Shown here one piece after another: positions 21,754-32,782 of a stretch of DNA of 64,000 nt. Every line of letters begins with the position of its first letter. The first letter of the stretch is position 1. Under the pieces are notes generated by a model, which saw nothing but the letters and a program-made list of their open reading frames with translations, did not search any database and was not told the origin of the DNA. The stretch lies in contig CM044872.1 of the NCBI GenBank assembly GCA_024500155.1, forward strand, positions 56,859,460-56,923,459. The letters run 5' to 3'. Made by a program: the position numbers and the translations under genes. This stretch comes from Chenopodium formosanum (Eukaryota > Streptophyta > Magnoliopsida > Caryophyllales > Amaranthaceae).

Positions 21754-23952
21754 ATGAAATGGCGGGTAAAACCTTGGAAATCTTCCAAATTTGTGAGACC
21801 TCTACAAACCAACACTTTCAATCAAATTAAAACCCAACAAATCATCCAAAAACTAACTTCATCTTCAACCCAAATCCTAAAACAATTGGCCATTTTATTG
21901 AATTCAAATGTCACAAACCTCAAACATGTCTCAGAGAACTACATCTCTCTCATCCAAAATTCAAAATCTACAGAAGAAATCAGAAGCATTCATACCCATA
22001 TGAGAAATCACGGTTTTCCTTTCCTAAGATTAGGCAATAAGCTCATGAATGCGTATTTAAAACTTGGCAACCTTGTTTATGCACACCAACTGTTCGACGA
22101 ATTGCCTCAGAGACATGTAGTTGCTTGGAATGCCATGATTTCTTGCTATATTAGGCAAAAGAGGAGTCCTGAAGCCGTGGCTTTGTATAAACGGATGGCG
22201 GTGGAGGGAGTTTGTCCGGATGATTTTACATTGTCCTGTGTCTTGAAAGCGTTTTCTGATCTGGGTCTTGTTTGTGATGGCCAAAAAGCTCATGGGAAAG
22301 CGGTTGTCTTGGGGTTGGAGGTTTCAAATGTGTTTGTTGGAAGTGCCCTTGCTGATATGTATGCCAAGCTTGGTCAAATGAGGAATGCTCACTTGGTAGC
22401 GTATCGAGTTGTGGAGAAAGATGTGATCTTGTTTACTACTTTAGTTGTTGGCTATGTTCAAAATGGGGAAGATTATGAAGCAATGAAGGCTTTTAATCAG
22501 ATGATTAAGGAAGGAGTTAAGGCGAATGAGTACACTTTTACGAGCTTATTGGTGAGTTGTGGTAACTTGAAGCATTCATGTCTTGGCATGTTAATACATG
22601 GGTTTATAATCAAATGTGGTCATGAGTTTGGAGTTTCTCCGCAGACTTCACTTCTGACTATGTACTCGAAGTGTGGCATGGTTGATGATGCACTTAAGGT
22701 TTTTGAGCATCTTGTTAACCCAAACTTGGTGACTTGGACATCCCTTATTGTTGGTCTTTCGCAGAATAATAGAGAGGAGGTTGCCCTATCCAAATTTTGT
22801 CAAATGATGCGCAGCTCTGTACTTCCAAACTGTTTTACCGTGTCTGGGGCTCTTGTTGCATGTTCCAACCTTGCAACACTTGACCAAGGGAAACAAATCC
22901 ACACCATTATACTAAAATTAGGCTTACACTTAAATAAGTTTATTGGTGCTGCTCTGATTGATTTCTATGGGAGGTGTGGTTGTGTGGAACTTGCTAAGCT
23001 GGTTTATGATGGCTTGTTTGCCCGTGATTTGGTGCTTGTGAACACAATGATGTATGCTTATGCTCAGAATGGTTTTGAACACAAAACACTTGAGCTTTTT
23101 CAGCAAATGAATGACTTGGGGCTTGAACCCAATGACGTTACCCTCGTTAGTGTTCTGTTAGCATGCGACAATGCAGGGCTGGTTGATGAAGGCCGTCTCA
23201 TCTTTGATTCTTTTTTTGGCTATCGTAATATTCGGATAACTAAAGAACATTATGCTTGCATGGTAGATATTTATGGGCGTGCTGGAAGGCTTCAGGAGGC
23301 AGAAGCACTAATAAATCAAGCTGATAATCCAGATATTGTTTTGTGGAGGACTCTGCTGAGTGCTTGTAGACTCCATGGAGACATTACCATGGCAGGGAGG
23401 ATATTTAATAAAGTAATTGAGCTATCTCCTAAAGACGAGGGAAGCTTAGTTCTGTCCTCCAATCTTTATGCATCAAAAGGTGACTGGAATCAGGTTATTT
23501 GTGTAAAGTCTTTGATGAGAGAGAATAGACTGAAAAAGAGTCCTGCTATGAGCTGGGTGATCATAGGCGGAGAGGTTCACACTTTCATGGCAGGGAATTG
23601 CTCCCAACCAAATTTTAAAGAAATAGATTGTATAATAAAGGAACTGATGAAGAAAGTTAAGGAGTTGGGGTATATTCCAGCTACTGAGTTTGTGCTACAG
23701 AACCTGGATGAGAAGGAGAAGGAGCGGTCCTTGTACTATCACAGTGAGAAACTAGCCATAGCCTTTTCCCTATGGAAGACCTCTGGGAAAACCAGCTGCA
23801 TTAGGATTTACAAAAATTTGAAAGTTTGTGGGGATTGCCATGCTTGGATAAAGTTAGTTACAAAAGTAGTCGGGAGAGAGATAATTGCCAGAGATACCAA
23901 GAGATTTCACCATTTTAAGGATGGGGTTTGCTCTTGCAAAGATTATTGGTGA
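21754..23952 (+). CDS. PLS-class DYW-type pentatricopeptide repeat protein
   Basis: An uninterrupted 732-residue frame, intronless as is usual for this family. The N-terminus (about 50 residues) is rich in K, S, T and Q and poor in acidic residues, consistent with a mitochondrial or plastid targeting peptide. PPR repeats run from about residue 70 to 500 with typical P, L and S cores (NKLMNAYLKLG, VVAWNAMISCYI, GSALADMYAKLG, LVTWTSLIVGLSQ). An E region and a complete DYW domain follow, with the HSE zinc/catalytic motif (YHSEKLAIAF), CGDCH, HHFKDGVCSCK and terminal DYW. DYW proteins are site-specific C-to-U RNA editing factors in organelles: the repeats choose the site and the DYW domain deaminates. 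It looks like the Arabidopsis At5g65570 type, but I cannot confirm orthology. I chose the start at 21,754 as the first in-frame ATG. Confidence 0.93.
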   Translation: MKWRVKPWKSSKFVRPLQTNTFNQIKTQQIIQKLTSSSTQILKQLAILLNSNVTNLKHVSENYISLIQNSKSTEEIRSIHTHMRNHGFPFLRLGNKLMNAYLKLGNLVYAHQLFDELPQRHVVAWNAMISCYIRQKRSPEAVALYKRMAVEGVCPDDFTLSCVLKAFSDLGLVCDGQKAHGKAVVLGLEVSNVFVGSALADMYAKLGQMRNAHLVAYRVVEKDVILFTTLVVGYVQNGEDYEAMKAFNQMIKEGVKANEYTFTSLLVSCGNLKHSCLGMLIHGFIIKCGHEFGVSPQTSLLTMYSKCGMVDDALKVFEHLVNPNLVTWTSLIVGLSQNNREEVALSKFCQMMRSSVLPNCFTVSGALVACSNLATLDQGKQIHTIILKLGLHLNKFIGAALIDFYGRCGCVELAKLVYDGLFARDLVLVNTMMYAYAQNGFEHKTLELFQQMNDLGLEPNDVTLVSVLLACDNAGLVDEGRLIFDSFFGYRNIRITKEHYACMVDIYGRAGRLQEAEALINQADNPDIVLWRTLLSACRLHGDITMAGRIFNKVIELSPKDEGSLVLSSNLYASKGDWNQVICVKSLMRENRLKKSPAMSWVIIGGEVHTFMAGNCSQPNFKEIDCIIKELMKKVKELGYIPATEFVLQNLDEKEKERSLYYHSEKLAIAFSLWKTSGKTSCIRIYKNLKVCGDCHAWIKLVTKVVGREIIARDTKRFHHFKDGVCSCKDYW

Positions 23953-25052
23953 TCTAATCATTACAAGATTGGTTAGTGAAGGTAGAAAAGTGCTATGTGA
24001 TCTCACAAATTGAATGAACACCTGTCGCATCAGCCCACACTGCTAATTGATCTACCCTAGCTAGCTCTTGCGGTGCTGCTTGAAGTTCAGTCAACCATTG
24101 TATGTTTTTGAGCAAGGGCTCCAAATAAAGAGGTATGGTATTCAGTTCTGTATATTATGGTTGTCCTAGGCTGTATTTTTATTTTTATTGTACCTTTAAG
24201 TGCCATTACTGACTATATGTGGCTTTTCTGTTTTCAACTAGTCACCTTAGAGGGCTTTTAAAATTGACCTGTTAACCTACTTATATTTTCAGGGGAGCAA
24301 GAATGGAGAATTGTTGTGTTTGTGTTGGATTTCTGTTTAAAAGCATAGCGAGGAACTGGAGTTTCAATTCCAAACTGGTAGTTAACCTTTGTCCCACTTT
24401 GGGTCCCAAACACTTTTCGTTCTGTCACTTAATTGACTAAAGTAACCTACCCAATGCACTTATCATAGATAGATGGGGCGAAAATCAGAAGGGAATGTAA
24501 TATCAGAAGGATATACAAATAAAATCTGACCTTATATTTGTTCGCACGCCAATATCTTGGTAGGATGTTATATTTAATGTGCGACCAAGATCCCTGCCCC
24601 TCCCTTCACTGGGAAGTACCCCAAGCCAATCCTAGCATCAAGATGAGACAATCACACCTCTTATAGATTTTAAAATCCTACAGTTGAAGACTATTGCAGA
24701 CTAAATCATGCCATTTTTGTGCTACTTATCCGGGAGTATCATCATTGTGCCTTGCTGGAAAACCTATGGAGTACTTGTAGTTTCTATATTCAATTATCAA
24801 AAACTTTTATGACACATGATTATTCTTTGACTTTTTGTTTTTTTTTTTTTTTTTTAATCTCTTGTAGTGTCTGTGTTTAATACAAATATAATACTTGTCT
24901 TGTTTATGCTAGGAAGGGCACATTGGCAAAGGCAAACGTGGTAAACCATCAAAATTGGCCACAATATGTTTTAGGTATTCCACAACCGAATCTGCCAAGA
25001 TATATAATTTACATGTGATGGTAACTTATTTCTGCGCACCTATTTTCTGAAC
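23953..25052. other. Spacer between the converging PPR and DXS genes
   Basis: This should hold both 3' UTRs, because the genes point towards each other. Apart from a T run at about 24,838-24,856, I see no gene or recognisable repeat. Confidence 0.6.
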
Positions 25053-28000
25053 CTAAAGTGTAAGAGCTTCCTTTTGCTTTCCCAACATTGACAGCACGGT
25101 TGCAGCTATATGTTTTGAAGTCAATCCTGCTTCTTCCAACTGATCTTCGTAGTCTCCATGGTCAATGTATCTATCAGGAAGGATGATTGCTCTTAGCTGT
25201 GTAGAATGAGATGGGGTGAGTCTAAAGAAGCATAGGAAAAAAAAAAAAGTGTGACAGAGGAATTCAATATTCATATTTTTTCTGTAAAATCACCTTAAGA
25301 GATCCGTCCAAAATACCATTCAGACCGAGGAAGTGCGACACATGAGATGAAAAACCTCCTATAGAACCCTCTTCAACAACTATGAGTATTTCATGTTCAT
25401 TTGCTAGGTGTTTAATAAGATCACCATCAAGAGGTTTGCAGAACCTTGCATCAGCTACTGTCACTGAGATGTCCCAAAATTTTAGCAAAACTGAGGCTTC
25501 TAGGCACTTTTGCACAATAGTTCCATATCCCAGCAATGCTACCCTGCACCCCTCTTTCAAAATTCTTCCCTTTCCAACCTGTTCAAGTATTGAAGGTAGA
25601 TGCAAATAATTAGTAGTGCTTAAGTACAAACGAAGTATAATATTCTGGATGTATTAATCCTGTACATATATTTTTGCTCTCACTAAATTTCGAGGTGGTT
25701 GTTTTGGTGCTAACCTCAAGTGGTGTTCCTTTATTTCCAGGAGGAAGGGCAACTCCTATCCCATTTCCCCTCGGGTACCTGAAACAACTTGGTCTGTCAT
25801 CAATAGCTGCTGCAGTTGCAACCATGTGCATCAGCTCTGCTTCATCTGATGGAGCCATGACAACCATATTAGGCAAACAGGCCATGTAGGTGATATCGAA
25901 TGCACCACAATGGGTTGGTCCATCTCCACCCACTAAACCTGCTCTATCCATTGCGAATCTGACTGGCAGTTTCTGAAGATCTACATCATGTATTACCTGC
26001 ATATATGCGACAAGCCATTAGCAGGGGAACTGTGAAAGTAAGGGTTTTTAGTTTTTTATTTGACCAATATGATGTTTCACCTGATCATATCCTCTCTGTA
26101 GAAATGATGAGTAGATGGTGCAAAAAGGCTTGAGGCCCTCGGTAGCCAAACCTGCTGCAAATGTTACTGCATGTTGTTCTGCTATACCCACGTCAAAGCA
26201 GCGATCAGGAAATCTCTTTTGGAAATAATTTAAACCTGTTCCTCCACCCATTGCAGCATGAACAGCCACAATCTTCTCATCTCCTTCAGCTTCTTTTATC
26301 AACGACTCGGCAAAGTACTGCGTATATGACTGTGTTGGGGATTTGGACTTGAATTGCTCCCCTGATCTGGGATCAAATTTTACAACTCCTAAAAAGATTG
26401 ATTGTAAGAGCAACGGAAATTTCAGTCCAGTTAATCATATGTAAGTTCACTTCTTTATTATGTGAGGAGATATAGTTTCACTTTGCAGTCTCACCATGCA
26501 TTTTATCAGATGCTCCTTCTGCTGGTGGATAACCCTTTCCTTTCTCAGTCACTACGTGAATTAGAACCGGTCCTGGTGCTGGAATTTCTTTGACTTGCTT
26601 CAATATGGTGATTAGGTCTACCATGCTATGCCCGTCCACAGGTCCGATGTAGTATAAACCAAGTTCCTCAAAGAGAGTTGATCCTGCACTACTAATCATG
26701 CCTCTTGCATATTCATCAACCTTTGACGCAACCATGTGTGTTTTCCCTCCAATTTGCTTTGTTATGCCCTTAACAATAGAAGAATACAAGTCAGATATCA
26801 GCTTCTTCAAATGAAGAAAAATGCTAACTCATTGAAGTTATTACTGGGCTTTATGTCTACCTTGGCTGCTTCACGTAATTTCCGGAAATTTGGAGATGCT
26901 TGAAGCTTTGCTAGTGTTCTACTGAGTGCCCCGACAGGAGTTGCAGGGCCATCAAGTGTTGCAGTGGGCAACGAAACCTGCTTATTGTCATTCAATATGA
27001 CAATCAGGTTAGTGTCAAGGAACCCTGCATTATTTAAAGCCTCATATGCCTGTCCTGCAGTCATTGCTCCATCCCCAATCACTGAGATAACATTGTTCTT
27101 TTTTCCTAAAAGATCTCTTGCAACTGCCATACCTGCAAATTTGTATAATTTCTTCAGTAAAGTGACATGCTTTGTATTTCTGATAAACTACAGTGCTCTA
27201 ATATGAGAATACCATACCAAGACCAGCAGATATGCTAGTAGAACTATGCCCTGCACCAAAAGCATCATAGATACTCTCTTCTCTTTTAGGAAACCCTGCA
27301 ATTCCTGAGGTCTTCCTTATTGTGTGCATCTTAGATCTTCTTCCTGTTAGAATTTTATGTGCGTATGCCTGCAAAATTCATTACAGCTTTGTTTCGTCAA
27401 CTTTGCATTTATTGAGGAAAGATAGGTTTGTCTATCGTCAAGCAACTTGACTTTCCTGCTGTATAACTGTATGCTGTGTTTTGATGGGAAGAAATCAAGA
27501 AAATCATTGACCTAGAAAACTGGTTTCCCAAAGCCTAACCTTTCTCAACATCTCCTAGAAAATCATTGTCCTAATAAATCAACATTTGGTTGTGAAGGGG
27601 TAAAATGATTTTATAAGATTGTGAAATGCCAAATGCCAAAATAGTTTCTCAAAGCCTAACTTTTCTTAACCTCCCCTCATTTCCCAATTTTCTTTAACAT
27701 ATTGGTAATGCAACAAACAATGGAAAATGAATATCGAAACCATTTTAATTTGAAAATGAACTTCAGTTGAATTTTTTCCAATTTTTTTTTGAAAGCAAAT
27801 CATTATATTCCAAAATTCTCACCTGATGACCAACATCCCATATAATCTTGTCTTCAGGCGTGTTGAATACATGATGTAGAGCTACTGTTAAATCCACCAC
27901 CCCTAAGCTAGAACTAAGGTGCCCGCCTGTCTTTGCCACTGAGTAAACAAGTTCAGCTCTTATCTCTGCACCAAGTTGTTCAAGATCCTGAACAACAAGA

Positions 28001-28662
28001 ATTTCATTAGCAAAGGGAGGAGGTGGACATAATCTTTTAGGGGCCTGATTTCATGCTCATATTTTGCTGTAAAATAAGCTACTAACAAATAAAATTATGC
28101 ATCTCTAGCTAACTGCATTGTTTTCAGTTATCCTGTCGGTTACAGGAAGCGGTGAGAATCAATAACAGCAGAAAGCCAGAAACTAGAATCTTTGTCTTAC
28201 CTGAGTAGATAGGTTTTTCATGTGCAGAGGATAGTTGATAGTGTTTAACAATGGGGTAGGTGGTTTATCTCCGGTGAAATCGATTTTCCAGCCATTTCTT
28301 TCTTTTCTGATTGACTTACTAGTGTTACTACTTTGATCATTCTTGTCTGAGCTGCTAGCCGAAACTTTCACAGAAATCTGCAAAAATCACATACAGTATG
28401 TCAATTTAATCATCACATTTCTGATACAGTATACATCTTTTCAGTGCAATGACAACTCTTATATTGTTTCTGCTGTAAAAGCTTCTAGGAAATCTCCTAT
28501 ATGTACAATATGATCATGAACAGAATAAAATCAAGTTTGAGGTGAAGTAATAATACAATAGTAATAGCAAACCTGCTTCGAGTGAGTTTTGTTTCTGAAA
28601 GAAGGCATTAGATTTGTTGGCAGAACTGACTTTGGTGTCACTGCAGCTCCTCTGACCACCAT
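25053..28662 (-). CDS. DXS2: 1-deoxy-D-xylulose-5-phosphate synthase, class 2 (plastid)
   Basis: Ten exons on the minus strand: 28573-28662, 28201-28377, 27823-27987, 27218-27368, 26861-27132, 26495-26768, 26081-26388, 25715-25996, 25294-25578 and 25053-25196. All junctions are GT-AG and in phase, giving 715 aa, the normal length. The enzyme condenses pyruvate and glyceraldehyde-3-phosphate to DXP, the entry and flux-controlling step of the plastid MEP isoprenoid pathway. The thiamine diphosphate motif is GDG (214-216) with N242-D-N. The catalytic Glu is E447 in GIAEQHA, and the transketolase signature is DRAGLVGGDGPTHCGAFD. The N-terminus is Ser/Lys-rich, as in plastid transit peptides. GGHLSSSLGVV, KMHTIRKTSG and HGVVKFDP match class 2 DXS, often linked to specialised isoprenoids, rather than CLA1-type class 1. 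GHQAYAHKIL has Ala147 where Pro is usual. Confidence 0.95.
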
Positions 28663-28788
28663 TGCAGCAGCTAAGCTTCTTCTTTATTTTACTACTACTG
28701 AAAGTCTAAAACTCCAATGTGATTTAAACAAACTTTGATATTTTGTCTGGGTGAGTGAATGTTTGATGCACAAGGGTGAAGAGATAAT

Positions 28789-28796
28789 TTATATAA
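28789..28796 (-). promoter_or_regulatory. Candidate TATA box of the DXS gene
   Basis: TTATATAA lies about 127 bp upstream of the DXS start codon on the minus strand, a plausible distance in plants. It was identified by position and sequence only. Confidence 0.4.
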
Positions 28797-29245
28797 TGTA
28801 CTTATTCATCCATGTGATGAAGGAGAAAACTAACTGCATACTCTGTCTTTTTCCTGGGGATTCAATGTTGACTATGATATGGGAAGGTTGGGTTTGTGTT
28901 TTACACTCAAAACTTAATTACTACATTTTCAATTTTTTTTTTTTCCTTTTTTTGATGAGCAAAAGCTATTTATTACAACTAATTGCAATTATTAGTGTGA
29001 AATCTGCCAATAATTAAGACTATGACTATTGTGTGTTGATGTTATGCTGGCAATTATAATTGGAGAAGAAAGAAAACTTTATATTTTCTTCAAGAGATAG
29101 GGACATCGTTATATTTGGTGGGGTTTTATACAGACTTTATAGCTATCATACGAACAAAAAATAATTGGGTAAATATGAATGGAGTGCACATTTGATGTGT
29201 TGCAATCCTAATGTCATATTGGTGTGTCAATCATAATTTTTTACA

Positions 29246-29275
29246 ACTAGCTTAAGGCCCGTGCCATGCACGGTA
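29246..29275 (-). mobile_element. Helitron-like 3' terminus
   Basis: On the minus strand a CCGTGCATGGCACGG hairpin is followed by GCCTTAAGCTAG and T, the hairpin plus CTAG|T arrangement of plant Helitrons. The 5' TC end was not located, so element extent is unknown. Confidence 0.45.
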
Positions 29276-29968
29276 AGTCTAATTTTTTTTAAGAAAATTA
29301 ATTATATCCAACAAATAAAATTTGATAAAACATACAAACCAAATATAGAGAACTATAATGTCATAATCTATATTAATAGGCAAAGCAACAAATTATCTAA
29401 AAAATAAACTTTTTTGGTCTGCCTGAACTCGAGAATTTTTCAGGCGGGACTTGATCAAGTCTAGTAGTCATATTAGTGAATACTTATTTATAAATGCATT
29501 TTTAATAAATATCAAAAATCAATCGAACAACAAATTAAAATCTCCACAAAAATTATTTATTCCTTTTTATATAATTCTCGAGTTCGGGCAAACTAAAAAA
29601 ATCCATTTTTTCTATTAATATTAATAATACTATATGAAACCCGTGCGACGTACGGTTTGTTTGAATTTTTTAAAATAATTTATATATATATATATATATA
29701 TATATTTATGTGCTAAAATTTGTTATATATTTAGATAAAACTCCTGATATCAAAAGATAATATTTTATATTTAATTAATTTAAACTAGAAAATCTCATTC
29801 GTCAATTTTGCGTACGTTTCATTTAAATTATTTAATTCTAAAAGAAATTAATAATCTCGTATTTAATTGGCTACCACTAAAATTTATTATCCTACATGGC
29901 GCACTGAAAAAATTAAATCCTACGTGGCTCTCTAAAAACTCGGAAAAACCAACCGTTTATATATATAT

Positions 29969-29998
29969 ACTAGTTTTGTGCCCCGTGCAATGCCTGAG
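29969..29998 (-). mobile_element. Helitron-like 3' terminus (second)
   Basis: ACTAGTTTTGTGCCCCGTGCAATGC reads, on the minus strand, as a degenerate GCACGGGG hairpin followed by CTAG and T. It is related to the end at 29246-29275 in the same orientation. Confidence 0.35.
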
Positions 29999-31076
29999 TT
30001 GTTCATTAAAGTTTTAGATAAATTTTTAATCTATATATCAAATTTTAAAATATATCATTGATACAAAATTAGTTAGCAATTGATTTGCTTTTATGACGAT
30101 TTATTTGCATCTAGTAGACATGTAATGACTAATAATAATATTGGTGAAAATGCTCGATTAAATACATAAAAAAAAAAATTAGCAAAAAATAAAATAAATA
30201 AAAAAATATAATGTTCATCAAATTAAAGTCCGTTGGGTTGACCCGAACCCAAAACTTTGGGTAAGGGTTGAACATTATTTGGGCCGTAACCTGAAGTGAC
30301 CCGAGTCGAGATGACTCATGACCCGACCCTGATTGGTAGGTCTACATAGTAATAACATTATATTAGATTGTGAAGTATATTATTTTAACCAATTAGTATA
30401 TATAATAAATGGTTGTTTTACGTTTTGAACTACTTCCTTCGCTCAAAAAAATATTATGATATTAAAAATAAATTTATATGATAATTTTTTAGAATTACAA
30501 TCTAATTTTTTTTTTTTGAATATAATTATATTTCAATTTGTACATGAAATATTGGTATTTTAACGAAAATAAAACTCTAAATTAACAATTTTATCCTAAA
30601 ATTCTATCCAAATTTGATTGAAAAAAGAATTCTAAACTAATTTTTTTTTATTTTTTATTTTTATGTTATAGTCTATCTACATCTATCTAACGCGACACTT
30701 GGTGAAAAGTTAGAACGCTAAGTGTCACTGTTTTGTGACCTGACTAAAAGTTTAGTTTTATATATTAGTTATATGATATGATAATATATTTGATTAATAT
30801 TTAATTTTATAATTATATCATTTCAAATCTTTTATTAATATTGGGAATTAAATGTTACTGGTACTATATTGATCATTGTTTAAACAACTATTATTACATC
30901 AATAATTGCTTTTATCTACTCTCATAAAGAGATATGAAGTACCTCGTATGCCTTCTATTTTCAAATAATGTACCAATTCATAACATGCAAAGAAAAACAT
31001 AGTTACTTCGTATCATGAGTCTTGAAAAAAGTGAATGACCATCTTGATGTGTAGGGTTTAAAAATCACTTTTCACA

Positions 31077-31077
<1 letters not shown>

Positions 31078-31125
<48 letters not shown>
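31078..31125. repeat. (ATT)n microsatellite
   Basis: About fifteen uninterrupted ATT units occur; a shorter ATT run lies near 31,521. Confidence 0.95.
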
Positions 31126-31126
<1 letters not shown>

Positions 31127-32337
31127 CTTAAAAACAGACAATGTCATACAACCTAAAAAAAATTAGTGGAAAGCTAAGAAATAATTTGGGCCCCACTCCT
31201 TGAGCTATACCAAATCCTATCCTAATAAAGATATAAGCAATAACACGTGCCCCAATGTCTTGAGTGTTTGAGAAAATTTGGATCCGTTTCAGCAATACAA
31301 CCGCCTCCTTTTCTAATTTCCCAAGTGAAGAGAAAGAGAAAGGAAGGAAGCATATCCAATTGCCCAACAACTGGATTCGTACTTAACCCATTTTCGATGA
31401 GCCGCATCAGCCACAATCCGTCCGGAAACAAAGTCAGATAACCCAAACCGTGTCAAAGGAAAAGATCTTGTCAAGTCAACACATATATCACGATCACGAT
31501 TACAGGAATAAAGTAAAAGATATTATTATTATTATTATGCAGAGTTAAATATTCACGATTAAAGAAGTGCATTGAAAAAGTGGAAAAAAAAAAACCACTG
31601 CACTTCATACTTTCGTAGGCACATCAAAAAGAAAACGGATGGAGTATATTTAGCGGGCACACGCTAGTCATGGAAAACGTTTAATTACTGTATTAATTGT
31701 TAATAATAGTGTGTGGTGTCGTACATAGTAAGTTCTTGGTGTACAATCTATTCAGCCACGGTATTCCATCAAAGAAGCCCGGAATTAGTTCATTATTGAT
31801 AACTGATTAGTCATCTAATTTTGATCATTGAACTTATAATTTTACATCAGTCCAAAATGGAATTCTTGGATTATCATCAGTCCAAAATGGAATTAATAGT
31901 GATTATAGTGAAAATAGTGTATTACTCCTTTGTTCATTCCGCTTCATATAACTTGTTACTTTAGACGGTTGTTTATGATAGTTGTTTGGGTTAAATGAGA
32001 TACCTAAGATAAAATACGAAGTTATAGAGGGGATATATAAATCTGGTTTGGAAGACGGCCCACCAACATTACTTAGAAATTTCACAGAATGCTAAGGTAG
32101 TCGAGGTCAAGGGTCAAAATGTGTTGTTCATATGCAATAAAAGTCAATTTGTTGTTCAGTTTTACCACGTTTTGAGTAGACTACGCTGAATTATGACAAT
32201 TTGCCTACTCAGGACATATCAATATCATGGAATAACATTTCCATTTGGATCAACAGACCTGTAATTAATATGTACATACTTTAACAACCAAGAACTACGG
32301 AGTAGTAATTTGCAGGGAATTTTTTTCTTCTTCTTCT

Positions 32338-32382
<45 letters not shown>

Positions 32383-32782
32383 GGAAATTTGCAGGGAATT
32401 AGAAAATTTGCAAACTGTTTACATTACAATAACTATGGTCTTTGGCCCATTATGTAGTGACTTTCACGTTGCTCATTTACATTTATGCTTTGTACTCTTA
32501 CTGTCCATTCCTTTGCGCCCCATAGTAATTTTTTGGGTTAAAATTTTAAATTTTGTGCAAAACGAAATATTACAAATATGTGAAATCTTACTAGATCTTA
32601 TTACAATAATAAAGATAAATACCTTTCAAAACGTGTTTTGAAGACTATGAAAAGTCAAATGGTGCAATCTTAAAAGAATTGGAGTATGATGCCTTATGGT
32701 ATATGGTATATGGTGTAACAAATAAATTAAAGATAAATCCAATAAAAAGTTGCTTAAGATAGGATAAATTAATAGTTCTACA

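Larger units (their letters stand above)
28797..32782. other. Repeat-rich spacer between DXS and the dioxygenases
   Basis: No gene is supported. It contains Helitron-like ends (29246-29275, 29969-29998, and a weaker one at 29637-29660), a TA microsatellite (about 29681-29704), an ATT microsatellite (31078-31125) and a T tract (about 32327-32378). A stretch with repeated ACCCGA/GACCCG motifs lies at 30,230-30,345. The remaining sequence is AT-rich. Confidence 0.6.
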
